A stretch of DNA of 64,000 nt. Source: Branchiostoma floridae (taxonomy: Eukaryota; Chordata; Leptocardii; Amphioxiformes; Branchiostomatidae). The stretch lies in contig NC_049989.1 of NCBI RefSeq assembly GCF_000003815.2, forward strand, positions 15,968,522-16,032,521, in the 5' to 3' direction. Position numbers and translations under genes: made by a program. The notes beneath the pieces are model-generated. The model searched no databases. It had not been told where the DNA came from and saw only the letters and a program-made list of their open reading frames with translations. Within the stretch, counting starts at the first letter, position 1; the number at the start of each line of letters is the position of its first letter. Below, piece after piece: positions 1 to 10,400 of the stretch.

Positions 1-1
1 C

Positions 2-148
2 ACCCCATATACAGTTATCTTTCTTCATGATAATTCCCTGGAAGAGATGGTCGCTAGACTTGAGGGTGTGCCGCCTCCATTTGAACCCCCAAATAAAGTG
101 GTGTGTGCCCCCTTATACATTCCCGTGGTTCCCAGGCCACGATGACGT
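2..148 (+). other. Open frame at left window edge, possibly the end of an exon
   Basis: Frame 2 is open from the window edge to a TGA at about 148. The first 37 codons precede the satellite array and read like protein, with the segments DNSLEEMVARLEG and PPPFEPPNK. The frame then runs into the first 366-bp repeat and stops. An AATAAA followed by GT-rich sequence lies near 100, so this could equally be the 3' end of an upstream transcript. The family is not recognised. Confidence 0.2.
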
Positions 149-1910
149 CATAGGCCTGGACAGGTGAACACCCGTTATCAGCGCCTCAGGCGCACAGAGG
201 GCTGCAGAGGCCGGGTCTTTCGCACCAGGTCGACGCGGACGGCCGACGGGCATGTCTTGGTGCTAAAGGCCGGCGGCACTTCCTTGGCATATAGAAAATA
301 GGCGCAAATTACCCTGGCGTAATGCATTCCAATGGGGGCCAGGGTAATTTAAGAGCCCTTAAGAGCGGCGACGCCATGAGCGACTGCCATGTGTCCCCGG
401 CCATGCTCCTGGCCAAGGCGCTCGTGATAGGCACCCTAGTTTGGGGGATAGACGTCTCTTTCTGGCCATATCTTGCGATTATACATTCCCGTGGTTCCCA
501 GGCCACGATGACGTCATAGGCCTGGACAGGTGAACACCCGTTATCAGCGCCTCAGGCGCACAGAGGGCTGCAGAGGCCGGGTCTTTCGCACCAGGTCGAC
601 GCGGACGGCCGACGGGCATGTCTTGGTGCTAAAGGCCGGCGGCACTTCCTTGGCATATAGAAAATAGGCGCAAATTACCCTGGCGTAATGCATTCCAATG
701 GGGGCCAGGGTAATTTAAGAGCCCTTAAGAGCGGCGACGCCATGAGCGACTGCCATGTGTCCCCGGCCATACTCCTGGCCAAGGCGCTCGTGATAGGCAC
801 CCTAGTTTGGGGGATAGACGTCTCTTTCTGGCCATATCTTGCGATTATACATTCCCGTGGTTCCCAGGCCACGATGACGTCATAGGCCTGGACAGGTGAA
901 CACCCGTTATCAGCGCCTCAGGCGCACAGAGGGCTGCAGAGGCCGGGTCTTTCGCACCAGGTCGACGCGGACGGCCGACGGGCATGTCTTGGTGCTAAAG
1001 GCCGGCGGCACTTCCTTGGCATATGAAAAATAGGCGCAAATTACCCTGGCGTAATGCATTCCAATGGGGGCCAGGGTAATTTAAGAGCCCTTAAGAGCGG
1101 CGACGCCATGAGCGACTGCCATGTGTCCCCGGCCATGCTCCTGGCCAAGGCGCTCGTGATAGGCACCCTAGTTTGGGGGATAGACGTCTCTTTCTGGCCA
1201 TATCTTGCGAGTATACATTCCCGTGGTTCCCAGGCCACGATGACGTCATAGGCCTGGACAGGTGAACACCCGTTATCAGCGCCTCAGGCGCACAGAGGGC
1301 TGCAGAGGCCGGGTCTTTCGCACCAGGTCGACGCGGACGGCCGACGGGCATGTCTTGGTGCTAAAGGCTGGCGGCACTTCCTTGGCATATAAAAAATAGG
1401 CGCAAATTACCCTGGCGTAATGCATTCCAATGGGGGCCAGGGTAATTTAAGAGCCCTTAAGAGCGGCGACGCCATGAGCGACTGCCATGTGTCCCCGGCC
1501 ATGCTCCTGGCCAAGGCGCTCGTGATAGGCACCCTAGTTTGGGGGATAGACGTCTCTTTCTGGCCATATCTTGCGAGTATACATTCCCGTGGTTCCCAGG
1601 CCACGATGACGTCATAGGCCTGGACAGGTGAACACCCGTTATCAGCGCCTCAGGCGCACAGAGGGCTGCAGAGGCCGGGTCTTTCGCACCAGGTCGACGC
1701 GGACGGCCGACGGGCATGTCTTGGTGCTAAAGGCCGGCGGCACTTCCTTGGCATATAAAAAATAGGCGCAAATTACCCTGGCGTAATGCATTCCAATGGG
1801 GGCCAGGGTAATTTAAGAGCCCTTAAGAGCGGCGACGCCATGAGCGACTGCCATGTGTCCCCGGCCATGCTCCTGGCCAAGGCGCTCGTGATAGGCACCC
1901 TAGTTTGGGG
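113..1910. repeat. Tandem satellite, 366-bp unit, about 4.9 copies
   Basis: The same 366-bp GC-rich unit recurs with starts at 113, 479, 845, 1211 and 1577, with very few differences. The last copy breaks off at 1910. Each unit carries a perfect CRE-type palindrome TGACGTCA, an A/T block of TATA type (ATATAAAAAATA or variants), a CCAAT box inside the inverted repeat ATTACCCTGG / CCAGGGTAAT, and a doubled CCTTAAGAGC-like word. Conserved 65-codon open frames on both strands follow from sequence identity and are not taken as genes. No tRNA, 5S or snRNA signature was recognised. Confidence 0.95.
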
Positions 1911-3640
1911 CCATTTTGTACAGGTCGCTACACGGCAAAAATGAGTTTCCTGGGATAATGACTAATATGGTAATGAAGGTCAAGACTTGTTCTGTATATT
2001 GAATAAAAAGGAAAAAAAAGTTACCCGATACGTTTTCCGCGAGCTCCGATGGCGCTAAAACACCCAAAATGCACATAGAACGCACGATCCGGGTAATCAG
2101 GCGACGAAACGCTTTACCGCTATCGCGCGCACTAATACCAGGAAGTGTTCGCCGCACGATCAAATCTCCGACACCATAAAACGGTACGAACATCAAGCAT
2201 TTGGAGAGGTATAAAAGATTATACATTGCTTAAGCGATAGCCGGAAAATCGAGAGCCAAAACTATAGAGACAACCTCTGATTTGCGTCTTATTCTTAGGG
2301 ACTATTTACATATCTGGACACTTGAAATTCCGAACCGGAACCTCAAGTAAACTATTGCTTTTGCCGTTCCACGATCTCATCTTTCCCCACGTCTTTTCTT
2401 GGAACACAATTTAGGAATCCTACATCAGGTAGCCACTTACAGCTTCAATTTTCTCAAGCAAACATTTCGTCAGTATTAGTTTACCCCCAGGGAATGAATT
2501 GGTTTGATAAAGCTCTTTATGATTGATATGTTTCCTCTCTGAATTGACAGAAGGCAAAGGTGGGGGTAACCGGGCCTTGGATTTTGTCAGAACTGATTTC
2601 TCTTGGGCGTGCTAGAGTCTTACATTTCAGACAAACATTCGGCCTGACACACTCTATCATTTCATTCATCATACATATTGTGTATAGGTTATGCGATATA
2701 GTATTTCAACCTGGTGTATGTGTTAGCAAATACACTGGCATTCTGCGTGAGGTTGAAACCAGAGTATAAATCGAGTCTGTGAAGATTGAAGTAAATTTGC
2801 AGATGGCAAAACAATCAAACGACGTTCCTGCTTTCCCACATTTGCAGCCACGTCAATCATACACACTGTACATGATTGGTTATGGTCCTATTTATAACAT
2901 GATTACAAGGGCCACCTGTTAAGTATATTGCTTTATAAGGCCACAGCAAGTACATTGTATGGATGACATCCTACGCAGAGTGCAAAACAAAAACAAGATG
3001 GCTAAATTGTCAAAATAGACACCATAAACGTCATAACAAGATTTGAAGTGACAAAACATGGCATCACAACTAACAAGGCATTTATTCCTGTATTAAAGAA
3101 ATGAACTAGTGTAGTAAAAGTGACACTAGTGTGGTATACGGGTATCACTTGCCAAGCTGGCAACTACAGTCATGACTTCCATATTGGTGGCACTTTTACA
3201 ACTATCCAACAAGTCTCACTTCTGCAACTTTAGTCATGGCTACCTCCATGCTTCTACAACCTAGTACAAGTATGACTATTGGGCAACAACACAACATGTT
3301 TGCCTATTTTGGTCTATCTGACCATCCCCGAAGAGGAAAAAAAATCTTGTTTTCTATTCTGAAATCAGGCGGAAATTATTGAGCGCGCTGATGCCATCCA
3401 CAAAATTTACTTGCTGTTGCCTTAGTGTATTTCTCGGTGGACCCGATCCTTGCCGCCAGACAACTGTTGAGTGATCGTATTCCCTTTGAGATCAGACAGG
3501 AAGAATTTTAATCATCTGGATGGAAACCATTACTGTCGTCTGGCATTAGTCACATGTCGTCAGGACTTTGCGTGCGCTGCTAGGAGCTGTTACAAGTTCG
3601 TATTCCAGGGCAGTTTCCTGGCAAGTTCAGAGGAAACAAT
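1911..3640. other. Non-coding stretch between satellite and GPCR
   Basis: No supported gene. A minus-strand frame of 108 codons (2226 to 1900) has a protein-like first half up to a possible donor near 2020 (GGGTAACT), but matches no family I know. A TATA-like GGTATAAAAG lies at 2208-2217 on the plus strand. The last roughly 250 bases before 3641 are the probable 5' UTR of the receptor; an in-frame stop sits at 3581. Confidence 0.5.
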
Positions 3641-4585
3641 ATGGCCAGTCCAGGGACAATCGTTCTAAACACGTTCTTCGGTTGTATCAGCGCAGTTACA
3701 ATCGTAGGAAACCTTCTTGCCATCGCTGTCTTCGTCAAAGACGGAAAACTTCGATCCACGGGCGATGTCTACATCCTCAACTTGGCCGTGGCAGACCTTA
3801 TGGTAGGGGCGATCTCCATGCCTTTTACTATAGCGGAGAACGTGATAGGGTACTGGCCACTGTCGCAGACGTTCTGTAAGGCGTGGCTACTTGTGGACTT
3901 CACGGCTTGCTCGGAGTCGGTACTGTCCATGGTGCTGATTAGCTTTGACAGATACCTGCAGATTGTGAAGCCACACAAGCATCGCGCAAAGACTTTCCGA
4001 ATGAAGGTGGTTTTGCTGGCTATCACGTGGATCCTCGCGTTTCTGATGTACGGTCCTGCTATCATACTCTGGGACGTTCTAACTGGAGTTAGCCCTATCA
4101 AGGTGAATCGCTGTGAAGCGGACTTTCCCCTACGAAGTGCCGCATACACCTTTGCCATGTCTTTCACGGAATTTGTCGTCCCGTTCGGTCTGCTATCGTA
4201 CCTGTACGCACAAGTGTACTGGCACGCCATTCGCTGGTTCCGACGCCGCCCGAGTTCCTCAGACGGCGGCCGAGGAATCCCGACGGAGCTCGGAAAGATG
4301 TTTCACCGACGACTGGCCGTCAATTTGACGATTCTTCTGTTGGTGTTCTTCGTCTGCTGGTGCCCCTACATGGTTGGAACGATGGTTCTGTCCCAGTGTA
4401 CCTCATGTATAGACTATCACTCTATCGCCTTTGTAGCATTGGATTGGTTATTGTGGACCAACTCTGCTATAAACCCGTTCTTGTATGCTTACTGCTCTCC
4501 GCGATTTAGAGAAGGAGCCTCTCGTCTGTTACCCAAATGCTGCAGGACACAAACGACGGGACACATCTCACCGCAGCCTGTCTAA
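3641..4585 (+). CDS. Histamine H3/H4-type aminergic GPCR, intronless
   Basis: Class A G-protein-coupled receptor of 314 residues on one exon, acting at the plasma membrane. Seen: GN in TM1, LAVAD in TM2 (D52), disulphide cysteines C79 and C158, D86 at position 3.32 (the amine-binding aspartate), DRY 103-105, W130, E177 at 5.46, CWCP at 239-242, NPFLY after N278, and a CC palmitoylation pair at 300-301. D3.32 with E5.46, W7.43 (W272) and the TM7 core LLWTNSAINP is the pattern of vertebrate histamine H3/H4 receptors; LVVD/LLVD in TM3 also agrees. Intracellular loop 3 is short, about 25 residues. The extracellular N-terminus before TM1 is only a few residues, so an upstream coding exon joined between 3584 and 3640 cannot be excluded. 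The ligand is inferred, not shown; another biogenic amine is possible. Confidence 0.88.
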   Translation: MASPGTIVLNTFFGCISAVTIVGNLLAIAVFVKDGKLRSTGDVYILNLAVADLMVGAISMPFTIAENVIGYWPLSQTFCKAWLLVDFTACSESVLSMVLISFDRYLQIVKPHKHRAKTFRMKVVLLAITWILAFLMYGPAIILWDVLTGVSPIKVNRCEADFPLRSAAYTFAMSFTEFVVPFGLLSYLYAQVYWHAIRWFRRRPSSSDGGRGIPTELGKMFHRRLAVNLTILLLVFFVCWCPYMVGTMVLSQCTSCIDYHSIAFVALDWLLWTNSAINPFLYAYCSPRFREGASRLLPKCCRTQTTGHISPQPV

Positions 4586-4597
4586 GGATATAACACG

Positions 4598-4811
4598 GTA
4601 GTTCACCTTTATCCGTTATGTAACCTATATCCGTTGCTTTTGAAAACAGGGTATTTGGGGATATCACGTCGACGGACATTACTAGTAGTTCAAATTGCAA
4701 TATTTTCAGGATATTGCATTTTGAAACTACCACCTGTTTACTTTATGTCCCTAAATACCCTGTTTTGAACAACAACAGATATAGGTTACCCCACGGATAA
4801 AAGTGAACTAT
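4598..4811. repeat. Palindromic foldback element, copy 1
   Basis: Long inverted repeat starting 13 bases after the receptor stop. Outer arms AGTTCACCTTTATCCGT and ACGGATAAAAGTGAACT, then GTAACCTATATCCGTTG against CAACAGATATAGGTTAC, then an AACAGGGTATTTGGGGAT block matched on the other side. The centre is A/T-rich. It looks like a non-autonomous foldback or MITE. Confidence 0.85.
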
Positions 4812-5043
4812 CTTTACAACCAAACCTTGCAAAATGAACCTAACCATGATCAACAACTATGGGAATGATTATTTGACGTAAATAGTGTACTAGAAACTTA
4901 AGGTAACATTTGTATATCTACATGTACGTATAGCATCTGAACCCTCATAATAATGTATCCCTCCGGATGCCATGATATTGTCACGAGAAATTTTAAGTTA
5001 TTTAGGGATGTACCAATGCAGCATCAGTAATCCTGAGGTATAT

Positions 5044-5264
5044 AATGCAAGTTCGCCTTTATCCGTTCGGTAACCTATACCCGTTGCTTTTAAAAACAAG
5101 GTATTTGGGGATATCACGTCGAAGGACGTTGGTTTCAAATTGCAATATTTTCATTATATCGTAGTTTAAAACTACCACCCGTCGACTTGATCGATGTGCC
5201 TAAATGCCCTGTTTTGAAAAACAACGGATATAGGTTACCCCACGGATAAAGGTGAACTTGCGTT
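5044..5264. repeat. Palindromic foldback element, copy 2
   Basis: Same family and orientation as the element at 4598. The arms are GCAAGTTCGCCTTTATCCGT and ACGGATAAAGGTGAACTTGC, with the same GGTATTTGGGGATATCACG core and CAAATTGCAATATTTTCA centre. It differs from copy 1 by scattered substitutions. Confidence 0.85.
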
Positions 5265-6146
5265 ACACTTCGGATATCTAGGTCCTCAAAACAATCTTGA
5301 GAAGGCCTCTATGCCATTTTTTTATTGATCTTTATGGTGTGGTGATATTGTGGCACCTGGAGAGTTGATGTTCATCAAACTATCAAACCACGTGCATTTT
5401 ATTGAATTTTTTCAAGTCATTCTATTCCTTATATTAATAACAATCTTCATTGCAAATTCATGCCCGAGGGCTAATTGCATACAAAGTAAAGCAGAAGTGG
5501 TATACATAATCATACTTAAAAAGAGGGAAAATGATATTCATAGATAAACCAAAAGGGAAATAACGTCTAATCTAAATCTATTTCTACTCAAGCTATTTGA
5601 TGGGTTTGACTTCTTTTCTGTGTACAGTAGATGAATTGCCCAACATTTTCATATATAAACAAAATGTCCAACATTTTCTTATATGTATTGATGTATGGGA
5701 AGTGTGTATTTGGCATTATTGACAGAGTTATGTTAAATGTTTATGACATGTCAAATGACACATAAGTTTCAACTTGTAGTGTAGTGTCACTAAGTTCTTG
5801 TCTTTGTGCTGTCTACTCAATGAAAATGAGAACCTTTGCAAGAGAATACATACTGTTTACCTTTACATAGTCTGGTCTGTTTGTTCTTACTCTCATTCAT
5901 ACATATGGTATCCAGCCCCTCCAGCTGTCCTGACACTTGCTACATAATCTAATTGACCACCACAGGGTGTCTGCTACTTTACCAGTAACCATGGTGACAG
6001 CTGTCTGGGCGAGGGTATTTGCCTCATTTGTTTGGTACATAAGAAGAGGGTTCAAGAAGAGAAGTTCAAGAAGTCGACCAAGGAGACTACCTTCACTTGT
6101 CCTTAAATTGTTCTTTCAACTTGCCTAATTTCTTTAATTTTTCTAC

Positions 6147-6354
6147 GTACTGTAAATGCATTTAAGTTTGCGGGGATTCAATTTTGTGGTAGCGGGTAAA
6201 AGGACTTTTACCCGCTGGTGGATTTAAGTTCGCTGTAACACCATAGACTGCAGTCTAATACAATAATGGAAAAATGTTCGCGGTGGTTTAAGTTTGCAGA
6301 GAAGTGGTCACCGCGAACATTAATCCACTGCGAACATTTCTGCATTTACAGTAC
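6147..6354. repeat. Palindromic MITE-like foldback, second family
   Basis: Terminal inverted repeat GTACTGTAAATGCATTTA / AATGCAGAAATG-type right arm closing with TGCATTTACAGTAC. Internal blocks (GCGGGTAAAAGG... and TTCGCGGTGG.../CCACTGCGAAC) also fold on each other. Unrelated to the elements at 4598 and 5044. Confidence 0.8.
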
Positions 6355-7046
6355 CAATTTTGTCAACTTCGACCATTGATCCTTCCTTCATCACTTATCA
6401 CCATTTCATATCATGTCTGTTTAATAACTGCTTAATATTTTATTCAAATACAAAAATATGAAATTACAGCATATATTACAAATTAAACAATCTTGTCAAG
6501 ATGGGTTAACGGGTTACAATGTGGAATATGTATACCTCTTTTTCCTTTTAATTTTTTCAATTTCTTTGTCACACTGATTAAAAGTCTGAAAGGTCTGACC
6601 ATTTCCAAATTTTATGCAGTCGATTGATCTTATAATAGCTGGATGTCTATTATATAAATCTTCAATGACACTATCACACTGTAGTAATTCTTGTTATACC
6701 TGGAGAATCATACATTCTGATATGTGTGTGGCTCATAATTATATGCATTTGTTTTCTCATTCAAAAGCTTTCAATGTAGATATCTTGATAATAAATTGCA
6801 AAGAATCACATATAAGAGTGGTACTTCACTTTTACAACTCTTGTAAGGCACTTTGTAATTAGTTACCTATTCCATATTTCAATGAAACAATGAAATCAAC
6901 ATTCATGAATTACATCACAGCATCCTAGATTACATGTAGTAACATTATAAATGCTATATACATCTTGCTGCACTTTTACATCATAATGCAGTATGTGGAG
7001 AATATCCATTAAATATAATTCCTGATTATACATGACTGTACATGTA

Positions 7047-7203
7047 ATGCGACTTCATCTTTATCTGCAGGGTATTACTTATATCTGTTACTGTTAAAAC
7101 AGGGCATTAAGACTAATAAGAGATATCAAGGCGATGGACAGTAGTTTCAAATTGCATTATATATTTTCAAAATAGTGCAGTTTGAAACCACTGGATTAAG
7201 GTT
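7047..7203. repeat. Degenerate third copy of the 4598-type foldback element
   Basis: Shares the CATCTTTATC start, the AAACAGGGCATTAAG block, GATATCAAGGCGATGGAC and the TTTCAAATTGCA centre with the copies at 4598 and 5044, but its right arm is truncated. Confidence 0.6.
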
Positions 7204-7453
7204 AACTACCATTATAAAAAATTTAGTCCTTTACATATTACAAACTACATGCAAGGACATTTAATACATGTCATGCATTTCTGATTGCCAGAGCATTTCA
7301 CCTTTTTTAAAAGACTTTCTTTCCCTTCTTTTCTGCACTATTAAAAAGGCACAAAACAGTCAAACAATAATAACTGATGATTGAAATTATGGCAAAGGTC
7401 TGCAGACAGTTGGAAAGTATGTCCTGCTGATGGTGTAGTCATCCTCCATGTGT

Positions 7454-10400
7454 TTATTTCCTGATGGAAGCAAGGATGGTCTGCCACAGCAGCGCCACCA
7501 TGCTCACAAACAGGACACGGTACTGCAGGGGGAGAGAGTAGAGAGAAAGTCATACTGTGTGTAGTAATAAGACTAATTAGTCGTAGTTGTACGTTTGGCA
7601 TGATACATTCCCATTATAAAGTTAAGGGTAACACAAATTTGATTTAGAACGCAGCAACGCCACCAACCTGTCACAGTTTCAATGGGATACCTCCTTTACT
7701 CTTTTCTTACAGTTTGGAAGCTTGATAAGGAGATGACAGTATTTGGTAGATTAACATGATACAAACGTACTTTCCCTGTAGGCTGTACGCTAGAGATATG
7801 AATTTGTAATCACAGTCAGTAATTCTAGCATTTGGGGGAAAGGCAGCAGCTCATGGCATTTACTAATAGTCTTAGCAGTAGGAACATAATGTTCTAGCTG
7901 GCCTCAGCACAGTGATCAAATAATTGCGATGATAAAATTTTAGTGGTTGAATAGTCTCCTGTTGCTAAAATTAGGTCAGCTACCGTTAATAAATAGATAA
8001 TTACAGCAGTCCAATTAAACATACTTGTCTTTTTTTGTTGAAACGGTAGTCCCAAACTTCAAACTTTCTAGTTTAAAAGCTTAGCTACAGATATGGGCAA
8101 TTGTTAGCACCAAAATAAATCACCAACAGAGGAGCGTCCTTAGTCCTTACCTGCACAGGTACATAGTTGATGTTGATGAACATGAAGACAGTCCAGACCT
8201 TCCAGTTCATCTTCAGCGTGGTCCAGTACATTTCCTTCATCTTCATCTGGAACACGGAAAGGTTCTGACCCTACAGGTGAAAAAAAAACAATAGTTTGTC
8301 GCTGCATAACAGTGGGGTTCATGGCTTAGCCACCAAATCAAAACCGGGCTACAACTGTAGATCCTAACCGCTAGAGTGGGGTTCAAACACCACCAAACCA
8401 AGGAGGTGCACTGCAAAACTGACTAAGCCAAGCATAGTGGTTAGCACATTGGGTTTGTGAGCTGGTGGCCTGGGTTTGAATCCCAGGAGCCAGGAGACTG
8501 TTTCTACTCAGTTCCTACGGTAGTTGTTCTTGGTGCAATGACCTCCATGGACCCTTGCAATAAGATTTGTCAACAATACTCAATGCTGATGCAAGTGCAC
8601 TTGGACTATAATACATGTAGTATGAAAAAGTATCATTCTATTATATTCTAAGTAAGAAGATACGTCATGCATTTCAAACAAAGATTCATATTCTTCATTT
8701 TTACTAATGAAATTTTACTGATGGAATATGCTAGCCTGGGTACTGTCTTCCATAGTAAACATTGACTCATATTCTCCAAGCAGAGGTTTGGCTGACCGTC
8801 CGTTTTTTTCCTTTTTTAGGCATTTTTATTGCCTTTCTATTTTGTACCATTTTCTTTATTATTTCTCCATTTTTATGCATTAATTTTCTCCCTATTGCCC
8901 CTAATAACACAACTTCTTTCCATATAAATTTATTCACTAACATGATTCCCAGACCTGAAACTGTGATAGTTTACCTCCAAGGCATTCATGACAAGGAAGA
9001 AGAGAAAAATCAGTGGAGGTGCAAAGAGTATCCGATCAGCAAGGAGGCGCTTCAGTGCAGCATACTCCTTGTCTGGTGGGATGGTCCTCTCCAGCCAGCG
9101 GTGGAAGAAGTGGGCACAGGGTGCTGTCACAAAGGATCTGTCAGAGGGTAGAAAAATAAGAGTCATTTGATTATTTTTTAGGGGACTTTTTGGGAGAAGT
9201 GGAAAGAAGATTTCAAGCAGGGTTGTAGCCAGCCTGAAATAATTTTCCATCCCCTTGATTTTGAATCCTATTGAGCACCTAAGGCGCAAGACGTCGAGCC
9301 GAAGGCACAACGTTCCTAGGGGGTACGGGGATGTGCTTCCTGGGAAATTTTTGAATTCTAGACCCTCTCAAATTCTATTTTCTGCCTTTTTAGGTGTAGA
9401 CTTTCTGGTAGACTAAGCTGTTAATCTGTTTTAGTGAAACATTACACAAGGGAGACAGTTTTTTTTATATCTTTACTGACTTAACATTTAGATTTTTGTC
9501 CATCACAGAGGATGGAATGGGCAAAAAGTTTTTCCGTCCCAAGCTGCAAAATTCCATATTGCAGTCCAATATGAAAACAGAGATTTATGTGACACTTGAA
9601 CAGTTACTGTAAAAAATTTTTCACATGGATGTTAGACTCTTCATGCATTTACCATTTACTCATCCATGGCTAAATCTGACCAACTTGGCCCAACACCCTG
9701 GTCAACTTGACACAACACCCTAACAGGAAACAAAGCCCTTAGGCTGACATTAACCATAACATTGACCCTAACCCTAAGCCAAACATTAACACTAAACATA
9801 ACACTGACATTAACTCTAATCCTAACAGAATACTCCCTAATTCTGACCGAAAGGGTGTTGGGCCGACTCCTTGACCATGAGGGTATTGGGACATGTTGAC
9901 CATTGAAGGTGTTGGGCCAAGTTGACCAGGATGTTGGGCCAAGTTGACCAGGGTGTTGGGCCAAGTTGACCAGGGTGTTGGGCCAAGTTGACCAGGGTGT
10001 TGGGCCGTGTTAACCAGGGTGTTGTTGGGCTGAGTTGTGTTTGGTAGAATTGCCCTGATTCCATTTTTACAGGTTAACTACTTGATGAACAGTTATTAGC
10101 TCTACTGGACATACAATATAACTTGCAGAAGTGAACTACATGTAGATGTACTTACCCCACAGCTGAATATCTGAGTACAGACAGCCATTCTATAGGAGCT
10201 GGCTTCCCACCGCGATAGCTGACGATCTTCTGGGACAAGATGTTCCCAAGTGCTGACACCAAACCACTGAAACAAGACATTACTAGTAAACATTTTATAA
10301 ATATAGAATACAACACGGTGTATTCCGTATCACCCGAGGTACCAGCCCGACCGCTGAAGTGAGACATTAAACATTTGTAAATTATAGCTTCATCAGGTTG

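Larger units (their letters stand above)
5265..7453. other. A/T-rich non-coding stretch
   Basis: No exon was seen on either strand. Apart from the two elements listed inside it, it holds low-complexity A/T-rich sequence and the region just 3' of PXMP2. Confidence 0.6.

Noticed and set aside
309-1717. Conserved 65- and 86-codon frames in the 366-bp array on both strands
   Set aside because: They repeat only because the DNA repeats, occur on both strands at once, and resemble no protein family.
1900-2226. Minus-strand 108-codon frame after the satellite
   Set aside because: The first half looks protein-like and ends near a weak donor, but no partner exon or family could be named, so no gene is called.
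3769-4230. Minus-strand 153-codon frame opposite the GPCR
   Set aside because: Shadow of the receptor coding sequence.
8415-8492. Possible tRNA gene
   Set aside because: A and B boxes are present but there is no intact cloverleaf or acceptor stem; better explained as a SINE head.
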